A stretch of DNA of 64,000 nucleotides from Drosophila pseudoobscura (Eukaryota > Arthropoda > Insecta > Diptera > Drosophilidae), in the NCBI RefSeq assembly GCF_009870125.1, contig NC_046679.1:17050001-17114000 (forward strand). Reading direction: 5' to 3'. A program made the position numbers and the translations under genes. Positions 13,091 through 25,300 of the stretch are shown here, in pieces. Each line of letters opens with the position of its first letter. Positions within the stretch are counted from its first letter, which is position 1. Under the pieces are notes generated by a model. The model was not told where the DNA came from, did not search any database, and saw nothing but the letters and a program-made list of their open reading frames with translations.

Positions 13091-14674
13091 TTAAATTAAA
13101 TCTAATGAAACTATATGTTTGACATGTCTTTCATTGCTGCAAGAAGCAGACAGTTTGTATCAGTATTTTTAGCCTTGCACCGCATCGACCATCGCGCACA
13201 GGAAATTATGAAATTTTGCACGCCCACTGCAAATTATCCGTATGGTACGTACGAGTACTATGTAAACGAACAGCCATCCCATCCATAGCAGGAGGGGGCA
13301 GAGCCACCATTCTGGTGGCATAGGTACGTACGATGATCAGTCATTTCTCCGCTTCCAAAACAGTCCATTTTCGCCGATCCACAGGAGCTGCCCCCTCGTC
13401 GTCGGCGGGGGTTATGGATCGGCTATAAATAGGACCAAAGCATGCTGCCAGAGCATCAAAAATGTGTTCTCTAAAACGATATCCAAACTCTCGTATGTAC
13501 ACAAGATTTCTCTTTGGAATCAGCATCAACACTGCTCGGAGCCGATGCGACCGCCGGCTGTCTTTTAATTGCAGTGCCACGACCTCGGGGGCTGCGAAAA
13601 TATCTTGGAATTTCAAGTACATGTGTGTGGTTGGGAAGGCCTCCGCTGTGGCTGCTTCTGGTCTGTACTTGACTTGAGCATCGGGAGGCTAACTGGCAGC
13701 TGGGCCTCCTTTGGATTCCAGGAATGAGCTGCCTAATTCGAAAATAGATGGGAAATATCTCGTTGGGTTTGGGGGAATGAATGCCTCAGTTGCGCATGCT
13801 GAATGTGTGTAAATGTATAATGCATAAATGCACTTTTATTGAATATTTTATACATTTAAATGCTTCAACATCCTCTCTGTATGCTTAGACAAAAAATAAT
13901 TGAGTACACCGCTCTTGTACTTAAAATTTCGATGGATAATATTGTTTGGACCTACGAGTAGGTAGGATACCCGGCGGGTAGCAGCACATTTTCAAATTTT
14001 CGATTCTCATCTCAATTCAGTTTGTATACAATTTCAGTCAATTTTTGTTGATTTTAGAATTTAGTTCGAATATGCACGGATCGGATTCGTTGTTCTTAAG
14101 AGTGGTCGATTAGTTGGAATACTGCATTGAGGGGAGCTCACATTTCTTAGCTATAACATAGGCCTAGTACTATATTAAGCAGAGCGCCTTCATCACTTCT
14201 TGTTTGTTTTGCTTTTGTTGGTTAAAATCCAGTCTATACACTTATAGTTAGCAAATGAATACATTTTGAATCGTTAACTTTATTTTAAGTACACTGTTTT
14301 TAGCACATCTCGTTCCCGTTTTCGTTTCGTTCAAATGTACTAGACGAATATGTATATGTATGTATAAATATGTATATACTATATAGATCGTTAAGGCACA
14401 TTTATGGACAGTTTACATTTTGATTGGACCTGCTTTCTCTCATTGTCGTTTTGTCGCTTTGTAGCTCTCTTGCTACTCTCTCATGGAATGATTAAAAGTT
14501 GTCTAGCGTTTGTCTATATTAAAAAATACGAGTAGAGTACGAGTACGTTTCGTCTGTATAGAACTTCCGTACCTAGCATATGTATGTATATGTATATGTA
14601 TATGTATATAAATATAAATAAGAACATGTAGGCTTACATTTTTAAAAGGGTTAGAAGTTAAGACTAAACAATAA
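13091..14674. other. convergent spacer and 3' UTR of yurt
   Basis: Act87E (+) and yurt (-) point toward each other here. On the minus strand, candidate poly(A) signals (read as TTTATT on the plus strand) lie at 14279-14284 and 13835-13840. The yurt 3' UTR is therefore about 0.4 or 0.85 kb. The remainder shows no coding evidence. A TATG-type repeat lies at 14580-14612. Confidence 0.5.
14580..14612. repeat. (TATATG)n repeat in the yurt 3' UTR
   Basis: Units of TATG and TATATG follow one another. On the minus strand they would be transcribed in the yurt 3' UTR. Confidence 0.75.
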
Positions 14675-17600
14675 TTACAACTGAGTTGTAATAACGGACT
14701 TTCGTATAATAGTCGGCTCGCGTCCCTTGGGGGCCGACACAACTTCCGAGGAGACCAGCCAGGGTGAGACCATATCGTTGCTGTTGCTGGACGGAATGCG
14801 GCTGCTCTCCGGGTAATTGCTCTTGCTTTTCTGTGGAAGAAGATTAAGCGTTAAAAGCGTTAAGAGCCGTCCACAGAGGTCAACGAACTACGTATACGGG
14901 TATATACGTTAAGAGTTAGATTGCGTGCAGATTGAAAGAAATGAAAACTAAATGTTAATCGTTCTAGGCCAGTTTATAGACAGACAGTGAAAGCGTAGAC
15001 AGAATTGCTCAATGGTCAAACCTTTTCACTCTGTGGTGCATCTACTTCGCTGTGATTCTGGTTCTGATTCGGATTCTGGCCCGTCTTCTGCGCCTCTAAC
15101 CGCTCCTGCTCACTAAGCGTGGAGAAGAGCAATGTGCCGGCGCTGGGTGTGGCGTTTGCCGCAGGCTTTGCACCAGATTCGGCTGCGTTGCTGCCACTTG
15201 TGTTACTGCTGCCGTTACTGCTGGCAGCAGCATTGTTGTTTATGATGTTGTTAATGAATATTTCATTAATGAGTATTTCGGCAGCCGAGGCATTGCTCAG
15301 CGCGGGTGCAGGGGCGCTTGGGGCCGGGTCTGTGCCACTGCTGGTGGGAGCCACTACACTGATGCTGGCAGTGGGGCTGCTGGGCGTGATGATGGTGGTC
15401 ACACTGGTGGCCAAGCTGCCGCTAGTGTTGTTGTTGTTGTTGAGTATGGCTGGCAGCGAGGATGGGGGGGTAAGCGGCGCACTGAAGCCCGAGACAAAAG
15501 TAGCGTTGCTGAAGGGTGTATTACCATTGGTGGTGCTCGAGGTGCTCGTGCCGGCGGTGCAGATGCCGCTGGCGCTACTGCCTGCCGCCGGTTTCTGTTC
15601 CGGTATGCTGAGCGTCAGCTTATCGCCTCCCTGTTCGGGTTTAGCGTTTACCGCGAGTGAAGCAAGCCCCAAAATGCGCGTGAGCACACACACACACGCA
15701 CACACAACATACATAAACATAAAGTGCGGACAACAAATGAAAATGAAAATAAAACATACAAAAAGCATGAAACGGGTGCAATGTGTGGAGCAAACTGGTT
15801 CGTTGGCCACTCACCACTGATATGTAGGTGGCGTTCAGGGAATCCGGTCCATCGCTGTGTGCATGACTGCTGTTGTTGCTGTGACTGCTGGTGATGCTTG
15901 TGTGCATACCGGAGTGGGAAACGGAGCTAGCGGCAGGCACAAACATCTGATTGGTCAGCTTTGCGTTGCCGCCGGCGCCCAATTCCTCCTCAACGCGAGC
16001 TGCAATGCAAGGAAGACAAGCTGATTAATCTCTGCTCCGAGTGTCCCCTTCGGAGTGGGAGTAGGTTTACCCTTAAGGATATTGCACTTGATGTTGCCTG
16101 GCGGCAGGGCCGTGGCGCCCACATTGGCCAGCTTCACTTGGTTGTTGGGCTTCTCGTTGGCGTTCGAGAGGCGCTTCAGTGTCTCCGTGTTGTGGTCCAT
16201 GTCGAAAGTCTTGTTGATGGTCACCCTGGCAGATATGGAGGGATGGATAGAGATTCTCTGGTCAATCTATATGCGGTTCGAGGCTCGAGAGTGTTTACGC
16301 TACCTGATACTGTTAGCATCGTTAATGGCTTCGTTTGCTAGCACTGATGGGGATGGATCTTTGACAATGGACTTAAGTAATGAGTCTAGCTCCCTATCTT
16401 TATCCGACAAGCCGCTCTTAACACTGCGCAATGATGACACAACACACACACAAGGCAGGACACAACATAGATACGTGAGAGACAGGTGGCAAACGCAAAC
16501 AGGCAGTATTAGTCAGGATGTAGAAGCGATATGCACATCGGTCGAGTTAGCTAAACTGGACACTGGCTTACCTGAGCTGGCCGGAGCTAATGGAGGCCTT
16601 GCCAAAGCTGCCATGGTGAGAGGCCGCACTTCTGAACGGATTGGTCTCATCAAAGTTCTTGGTAGCATTCGGCGAATACGGAGGCGCATACTCCGGCTCC
16701 AATCTGCAAGAAGAAACCCAGGAATTAAGTACAATGTAAACACGTTTCGAAAACGTAAACATCTCCGTTTTGCATACTTCACAGTCAAGCCAGCCGCCTT
16801 GCCAATGGAGCCAATCTTGCTGTACGCCGGATCATCGTTGCTAAAGTTGGACTTTAGAGAGTTGCGACCCAGGGAGGCGCAGGCGGCCCCTGCCTGTGAG
16901 GAGGAACTGATGGAAGCACTGCAGGCAGCATCGGGTTCGATGATGGCGGAGTTCTGTATGACAGTGAGCACAGAGGGCGAAGGGGTTACAGTGATGAACT
17001 GATCCGTGGAAATCAGCGAATCGAAGACGTCACTGTTGTTGTCGTTGCTCGGAACGGGAGCAGCCACTGGAGTCAATGGAACTGGAGTCGGGTGAACCTG
17101 TGAGGCAGCTGCAGCAGCGGCGGCGGCTGCAGCAGCCCGAGCATTGATCGAGGCCACGGCTGATGCGGCCGACTCTTGGGAGGCCTTTTGCCGCTCTCGC
17201 AGAAGATGGGACTGCCGACTGGCAAAGCGTTGGGAGGGCCGACGCTCGAACTGAACCGTGCGGCGGGCCCGGCTCTGCTGGGTGGTCTGGAACTCGGTGC
17301 GGCCGGAGTAGCGGAAGCGCGAGCCCATGCGGAAGAAGTTCTGGCGTGCCGACGGGCCTTTCACAGGCGCCCGCAGCCGGAAGAAGGTGTGATGCTCCAC
17401 GGCGCATTTCCACAAGTGCTTGCAGGCCTTCTCGTTGTACAGGCGGAAGACGAAGGTGTGCTCTTGCTCGCGACCATCGTCGTCGTCCTCGATGACGATG
17501 AGCGTAAGCTTTTTTTTCTTGAAGTCCAACTTGCTGATCTTTGGCCAGAAGAACAGACCTATCTTCTGGTCCCGCTCGAACACAAGGATGCCAGTGGGCG

Positions 17601-18956
17601 TCAGCCCCAAGTGATACTCGCATCCGTCTTTGCCCAGCACGGTGTGCATGTCCACGCCGTACATGTCCAGCCACTTGGCCTTGTTGAGGAACGCCGTCTC
17701 AGCCTGGGCAGGCGTCAGGCCGCGGCACGTCTTGTACTCCTCCAGAATGGATATTTCCAGATCCTCCGTCTGCTCCGGCACGAACCGGAACTCCGAGACG
17801 GTGGCCGCCGAGTGTTCCTGATCATCGTAGTCGCCCAGCTCAGCTGTTTTTGTTGTTGTAAGTGGGGGTAAGAACAATTAGCATATTAGAAAATTTAACC
17901 AAGAAACCAGGAACACGTACATTGCAAGGCCAGGGCGCAGAGCTCGGTGGACTTGTCGTCCGGACAGTCGAGGCGGCCTTCCAGCAGGTCTTGCTTCAGT
18001 TGCAGGAAGAATAGATAGCGCGTGAGCTCCTCGCGCAGCGTATTGGGCTCGGAAGAGTAGAACTTTACCTTAAGGCGGAAAGTGTACGGAGGTCCAACTG
18101 CAAATGAGTCGAAGTGCATTAGTAGCGTTCGATTGGAGAGAGAACCAATAGCCTGTACTCACTTTTCACCTGCTTCTTGATGGGTTTGGTGGGGTCCAGC
18201 CAGTGCTTGACGTGATTGGCGTCCATGAACTGCAGGCCAAAGTAGTCCTTCTCGATGATGTCCAGCGCATAGAAGACCTGCTCGTAGAGGAAGCTGCCCA
18301 ACGCTTTTTTCTGCAATTCAAGTGCAAAGTCGCGAAAATTAGTACCCTCGTGCTGCCGTGGTCTGTAAATCATGATGGCCCTGAACTAATCACGTTCGCT
18401 TAGCGGGTTAAACAATGCGAACATCAGCAGCGGTTCGTTCGTTTATCACACAGTCAGCCAACCAGCCAACCAGCCAGCCAGCCACCCAGCCAATACTGTG
18501 TGCCAGCATTTGAGTGCTGTGTGCGACAGTCCCACACATCAGCAATTAACCTTTGAGGGGGCTTTTGCCTGACTTGATTCAACTCGAAACGTACACCAAA
18601 CTATAGTTCATGTCATATTATAAATGCTTTTAGTTGGCATAGTCCCGGGGCCGCCGTCATTGCTTTTACTTAACCCAACATGTCCGCATACAATCGGACA
18701 AACACAATGTAATTCGTAATTTATATGTAGAATTTCTTTATTCCGAACTCACCGATAATTCGATGGAAAGGTCAGTATTGTCCAGCAGTATGACGCGGCA
18801 GTCGATTTTGTTCTTGTTCACGACGATGCGCTGCGGCTTAATCTGGGAGCCGCTGGCCGCAACGGCCCCGCCACCGCCCATGCCACCGGCGCGGGGGCTG
18901 CTGGCATTATCCGCGTAGTTGTTGCGCACCTTGCGACGGCTCAGAAAACGCAACAT
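14675..18956 (-). CDS. yrt: Yurt, FERM-domain polarity protein (EPB41L5 family)
   Basis: Yurt restrains Crumbs and supports basolateral identity and septate junctions in epithelia. Read 5' to 3' on the minus strand, I join ten exons: 18956-18753, 18310-18163, 18097-17921, 17843-16778, 16703-16572, 16423-16304, 16225-16071, 15999-15815, 15630-15022 and 14830-14675. All phases agree and give 983 aa. Residues about 50-335 form the FERM domain, with the family signatures [40 protein letters not shown] and HTFVFRL. The FERM-adjacent region follows ([15 protein letters not shown], then an Arg/Ser-rich stretch [13 protein letters not shown] of the kind aPKC phosphorylates). A poly-Ala tract, low-complexity Ser/Asn/Thr regions and the conserved C-terminus [11 protein letters not shown] complete the protein. 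The exon 8-9 acceptor has a weak pyrimidine tract and the exon 9 donor GTTTGA is weak. Confidence 0.93.
17102..17143 (-). repeat. poly-alanine tract in yurt exon 4
   Basis: About twelve consecutive Ala codons (mostly GCC/GCT/GCA) lie after the FERM-adjacent region. This is a typical site of length variation within and between species. Confidence 0.8.
18455..18492. repeat. (CCAGCCAA)n-like repeat in yurt intron 1
   Basis: Imperfect units of CCAGCCAA and CAGC between coding exons 1 and 2 of yurt. Confidence 0.75.
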
Positions 18957-19905
18957 TTTCGTTATATTTGCTTATTCTCGCTGGCCGCTACTTGTTGTTG
19001 TCGTCAATGGTGGGTCGGGGTGAGTCGTCTATTGTTGGATGCGACTGTGGCCGGGGCTCTGTTGCCAAGGCAGCGTATTGCACCGATAATTCACCTGTGT
19101 GCTCACCTCTTGGTCGTCGCCTGGGAAACAGCGCAGACATCAAGACCCAGCACGCACACTGCCACACCGAGCACCACTAATACCACTGCAAACTCGCGAG
19201 TGCTGCAACTTGTTCTTGTCCATACACACACCACACACACATATATAAGCGGGCACGCGACGCCCCCGTTTACTTGGCCTACGCCAGCGAATCGGTTGAG
19301 GACTGGGCGCTCCTGTGGCCGCGGCGGCGGCTATGTCTCCCCAAATCACAGTTAGTTGCTGCGGCCCGACAGCCACTACGTCCACTTTTGCACAAAAAAC
19401 TAGCCCCAAACACGTTCGCGTTCTCGTTCGCAGAGCCGAGAGACGCTTGATTTCTGGAATGTAAATGCAATGCTCTGAGGGGTTTTCACTTTGGAATTAT
19501 CTTAGGGCCTTCGTTGTGGTTTTCAGATTAATTCTCTTGTTTTCTTGAAAAGTTAGTTCTTGTGTTTGTTTTTTTCTGTGGTTTTTTCGAATGTTTACAT
19601 TTGCTTTATTTATTACATGGCCACTACAAGCTAACTACATCTTTGCTACATAATGGGAGGAAAACGAGGGTATGGAAAACAGGCAAAGCGGCCTAGAAAA
19701 TGCAACGCATGTAAGGTCAAATCCACCCCTTTTGCATGACATACCTTGATTCCATATTATGTCTTCAAGGTATATTGTCCTCGCACATGAGGTAAGGTTC
19801 GTACGAGTTGTGCAATTTACCTTGGCTGTTTTTGCCTGCTGACAAACCCGTTTTTATTGAACATTCAAAATTACGCTCTTCCCTCTCATTTTTTCGTTGC
19901 AGCAG

Positions 19906-19969
19906 CAGTGTGACCGTCTGAGTCTCAGATATATACCGAAATAAAGCCTCTCATTTTCAAAATATACCC
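19906..19969 (-). promoter_or_regulatory. Motif-1 type promoter, probably for yurt
   Basis: On the minus strand, CGGTCACACTG (plus positions 19906-19916) matches Drosophila core-promoter Motif 1 (YGGTCACACTR, bound by M1BP). It is preceded by GGTATAT boxes at 19930-19942 and 19958-19969 that resemble Motif 6. This order and orientation are typical of TATA-less housekeeping promoters and would direct transcription toward yurt, about 950 nt upstream of its ATG. A spliced or long 5' UTR would join them. Confidence 0.6.
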
Positions 19970-22302
19970 ATGAAAACAACAAAAAACACTTAACCCACTT
20001 TACTGCCTTCTATTTAAACAGGTTAAATCTTTAGTTAAACTGTATTACTTAAAAAAAAACACACGATGTCTTTTAGCTAAACTGCGCTAAAATTGTTCAA
20101 GATTCGTAATTCTCGTGGAGTGTATTTTAATACGAACTGGTCGACAATGGGGTAAGCTAATCGTTCTCTGTCCATGATCGTAAATCATATTCCTCGACTT
20201 TGATATGCGGTTGAATATTACTTGTTCGCTAGGACCGCTATCAATTTTCCATAAGATCTAAGTTCTCCCTCTTATTTGATTGTGTTTAAACTAGGGTTTA
20301 AGCGTAAGTTCATACCGTAAGTTGTTCATAACGATTCAAAGGAAGCGAATGTGAAAGGCTATAACGATATCGATACGATAAAGTTTTGGTGTGATGCCGG
20401 AGACCACAATTTGAGATCAAATATTCCAATAAATATTCGACATGTACGACAGTACTGCCAACATTTCATTTTTGTAGCTAATCTGGCTCATTTTTAAAGA
20501 TCGGCAAAATTTTAAAGTAACATTTACGGTAGCACCTCTGTTTACGCTTGACCTTTTTTAAGCTATGTGGCATCATAGTAACATAAACGATATATACGAT
20601 ACATCGCACATGTAAAGACGATTTTTGAATATAAATGTTAATTGAATATAATAAAAACGATTGAATATGATTTGGTTTCAGTAAAGTACTAAACAATGAA
20701 AGGCTCAAAAAAACTGACAATTTATTAGAGAAATTTTTTAGATGCAGAAATTTTACAATTTCCTAAGCGTAATGGTATTTCCTAAAAGAAACTGCCGCTT
20801 TCGGCTGGGCAGCAGGACAGGTACAACTTGTTGCCATTTCGGCTTTCATTACACAATTCTTTGAATTCGAGTTGTATATCTCTCTCGCAGGAAACTACAA
20901 AACAGAAAAGAACCCACGATAACTGTAAAATAGGAAATACACGAGGGTTTCTAGTGGCAGCCGGCATTTGTAAAATCCTTTTTATGGCCCATTTATTCCT
21001 TTATTTGTTAGTGGATTTAAGGCTGTAACTGTAACCGACAACCCGCTCCCGTCCCGCCTTCGGTCCTGTTTTCGTTCCCGGTCGGTGTCCACCCCTGGCC
21101 GAGAAGACGAAAGCGCCCCATTGGTGGTCGTATTTCGAGTTTAAAGGTAAATGGGAGATTTATCGCCGACGATTTCCTCTGTTCTGTTCTGTTCGGTTCT
21201 CTTCTGTTCTGTTCGTATGTGAGTATAAGCGTCTTAGCTGAAGGGAGGCCGGGTTTATATTGGGGTTTTAGTGGGCCCTTGAGATGTTTGGCCAGGGCCG
21301 AGGGTCTTACTACAGTCGTCGTAGTTGGGGGCCCAATCGCATGATTCATTTTCGCTTATTGGCCATTAATTTTCACTCGATTCTGATTGAACCCGATATG
21401 CATTTACATTTTTATGGAATGCATTAGAGATCCCGGGCTATAATTACACAAATGCCCGTTATAACAAGGCGCATGATTAATTACTGGCTAATACTGAAAC
21501 CCGATCTGTGGTAACTCAGAGACAAGACACAGAGACAGAGGCAGAACCAGACCAGGCCTGACCAGAGCAGCCACAGTAGTAGGAGCTTCCGTGGCAGCGT
21601 CGCATTCGTCCATAATAACAAGACAGGCGACAATACAGCAGTCTTAGAGGCACTTGGGGCAACTTGAGCAGCACCACCAGTAGCAGCAGCAACAGCAGCA
21701 GCAGCCTGCTCCATAATTATGATAGGCCCCGCCGCAGGGGGGAGGCGACAATTAACAAATGGCTTCGTTGCCATTGCCATTGACCAAAATAGACATGTTG
21801 GCGAAGGGTTACAGACAGCCAGACACACATTGGCGTGCGAGTATCCTAGAGATGGGTGCTGGCTGGGTTTTCAAAACAAATGCGGACCAAAATGCGGATT
21901 TTTAAAAATATGTACAACCTGTACTTTCAGATATCGGACATTTGATATGTTCCAAAACGATTCAACTGTTTTCAAACGGAACGGAACGACGATATTAAAC
22001 AATTGGTGAGAAGTTTGTTTATATAACATGTCCGTCAGATACTCTGTTTCTAAAAAATCCGAAGAGAGTTCCGAGCGGATCCCTAACAGTCGCGGAAGGG
22101 AATGCTCGTAGCCGCAGCCTGACGAAAAGCCTTTTCGAAAGAGATGTATTTATTGGTCGAAGAGTGGAAGTGGTCGTCGAACTTGAAGGGCGATGATTCC
22201 TGCTGTCTAGTGAGTAAACTTTTGTCACTGTTCTATTACCAGCTGCTGAGAAGGAATGACACGAAATTAAGTTTCCTCACGGCTCATGCCCATCTCTAAT
22301 GA

Positions 22303-22334
22303 ACATACATATGTATGTACATATGTATGTATAT
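22303..22334. repeat. CATATG/TATG palindromic microsatellite
   Basis: ACATACATATGTATGTAC-type sequence, self-complementary over most of its length. One of more than ten such runs in the window. Confidence 0.8.
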
Positions 22335-25300
22335 AGACGTAGTATATAGATGTATGTATTTGCATTGTCTTAACGATAATGGCAAGTCGTGGTCATGTAA
22401 TACGAGGAGCAGGGCACATATTTGCCTGTGTTTATTTGTGTGTGTGTGTATTTGGGTGGGTGTGTGCATTTGTGGTGGGTGGGGTGGTACGATGGTACAA
22501 AGGTAAACTATTATATTTATACGGATGGATGGCGGCTCCACTGTCTGCGCACTTATCTGCAGTTGAGTGGGAAATAAATTCCTTTTAATTAAAACCGCAG
22601 CAGAGCTCGTGATTTAAATTGCTCACGGCTCAGGCGGCAGGCGAGTGCAAATTTATTGGCGTCCATCCATAAATCAGTGGCATCGGCGACGCTCCTGTCC
22701 CGGTCTCGGCCCGAGCTGTGCCCGAACTTCGAACAGCCAAAAGGTGAATTCATTTTAATTAAATAGAAAAATGTTTTGTTGCTTACTTATTTGATAGCCG
22801 CGCAGCAAACAAACTCTGGGAATCCAAAGCCCGAGCCGAAAGCCAGAGTCGGACTCGGAGCCGGAGCCGGAGCTGGGGAGCTGGGGAGGAGCCACACACA
22901 GAGCAGCAATCGAAGGAGTGAAATTCATAGTAAGGAATTCGAAGTTTTTCAGTAATTGGCTACTTTAGTTGCTTCGATTGGGGACCAAGAAGCAGCAGGA
23001 GTGGCAGAAGTAGCAGGAGCGGTGCCAGGATGAGTGCAATAAAAAACATCCTCGTGTTGTAAAATTTTATGTGTGATTGTGTGTCGCTTTACGATATCCT
23101 GGCAGCCAGCCTCTGCCCCAGTCGCCCAGTCGCTCTTTTCCGCTCTTTCCCGGCTGCTCTCCACTCGCCACTCTCTATGGAGAAGGGCTCGTTACTGCCC
23201 GGATGAACGGACGGACACCAGACAGCAGACAACAGACAGATATGGCCGGAGCAGCAAATGGGGGCCAACGGGGCGTGGCAGATGCGACTGAGGCCACTGG
23301 GTCTGGGTCTGGGTCTGGGCCTGGGTGGCACAAAACATTTGTTGTCTCAGCGAATTCCCGGGCAAACGATGCGATTGCCGTTACCTGCTCCACCTACGCC
23401 CTGGGGGAATATTTCACGGCTATTTGGCAAGTCAACAGCTTGTTTTATTTCGGCATGTAATTTTCGATGAGTATTTTTATGACGGCAGGCGACAAAAGCC
23501 AAAATCAATTGGAAATCAATGTTGCGATAGTTTCCCCGCCCATAGAGATCGTGATCCCACAGAGCGGAGGGATAGCAATTAGGATGTCATTAAGCTGGTG
23601 GTGAGGGGCTGTGAAAAATGCGAGGGAAACGTTTCAAATTACGCACAATTTATTTTATTTTATATTCAATTTAAAAAGTGTCAGCTTCCAGTCAGTCTTC
23701 CTCCTGCCACGTTTTTTGGTTAGCTTCGGAGTCGACCTTCGGGCCATTCAAAAAACCATATGAAACGCATAAAAAAAGTTATTTATGCCCCGCGGTCGCT
23801 TTTGTTGCAGCGCGTTGTCCGGCGGGGTCCTTTACATGCCAAGCGCCTTCCCTTCCCGCCACCCCCTCCTGCCACCGCCATTGGCGGGGGCTAAAAGCTA
23901 GAGGCCTTTTTTTGTAACTCTTTCGCCTTGGCGGCTGGTCAGGTCGAAAAGTTTCGCAGCATTGCAACAATTAAAAGTGGCACAAGGGTCACTCAAACAA
24001 TTGCCCATTGTTGTTTCTTCGGTGGCACAGGAGCTGCTAGGCGGTGGAAAAGGGGGAGAGGGGAAGAGGGGGAACTTAATTTATGCCACTAATTACTTTA
24101 AGAGCTTTGTTGCCGCTGCAATCCTGCAGATTGCGATGTCTTGTATAAGATTTTCCAGGCCATTATGTACGCCAAAGGTTCCTCCAGAAACGGCCGTTCG
24201 AAAGGCCATGGAGTGGGAGTTGGATCTAAAGAAGGAGCAAGTTTCGTTCTTGTAGTCAAATAATATGCAAATTAGAATTATATTCAAACAGTTTTTTCTG
24301 TGCCACTAGGTAAATGAAACTAAACCAAAAGTTTTACAACATCTTTCGTTTTGCTTCACTGTCTGCGGCTTTGCTACTTCAAATGACTTTTACCGAGTTT
24401 CGTTGAGCCCTCAGTCGGCCCACCGCCCACCTCCCAGCTGTCCCCAAAAAAAAGGAAGGAAAGGAAAATTTGAGAGGTTTCTCAGGCTATTTACACCCAA
24501 GGGTCGGCTGGCAGCCCGGCCCGTCCATATGGCCCCGTATACTTTTTCGACCCAAAGAGCAGCAACGAAACAAAAAGACATCCTCCCCCAGATGGCTTTC
24601 AGCTTTCAGCAACAATAAAACTCCAGCCCATAAAACTATAAGCGAAAGCAACAACTTTAAATTGTAGTTTATATTATTGATGTGGCAGAAGAGACCTTGA
24701 CATGTGATTTCCCATAATTATGGAAGAGCTTACACCAGTGGCAGCTGCGTCCATTAGGGACCCGGTTCACCCTGGGCCACATAAATCTCACCTCGAGTAC
24801 ACACACACCCTTGCACGCACTCGGCGTGTGGCGTGTGGCAAGAGGCAAGTGGCAAGGATGGAGCTCATCATCAATGTGCAATATTTTGCTTATCATGCAC
24901 TTTTTGTCGGGGAAACACACATCTAACATCTAACATCTAACGAGTGGTTCGGAAAGTGCTCGAGGAAAAAGTGGTCCATTGAGCATCACAATTTGCTGAT
25001 TGCTGGATTTTGCGATAGGAAATGAAAACCGAAACCGAAACTCATTTAAATCAATATTTTGTTGGGCACGTATGCAGCCCCAGCAGTTGTCCTCGAAGAT
25101 GCTGAAGGGAGGCAGCTCCATCCTCTCCATGTTACATGGAGAGCCACGGGAGCCTCCGAAGACCCAGACTCAGCACAATTGTCGGACTTGGCCTAAGCGT
25201 TGTCTTTCTGGCCACATGACCACCGCAAAACCCCAACCAGATGACGCCTGCATGCAAATGTCCCGCAACATCGTCCTCTACACCGATCGACCAGCCCGGC

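Noticed and set aside
15119..15820. 233-aa plus-strand frame opposite yurt exon 9
   Set aside because: It is the antisense shadow of a GC-biased Ser/Ala/Thr-rich exon. The minus-strand exon chain is phase-consistent and homologous to EPB41L5, and the plus frame has only Leu/Val repeats.
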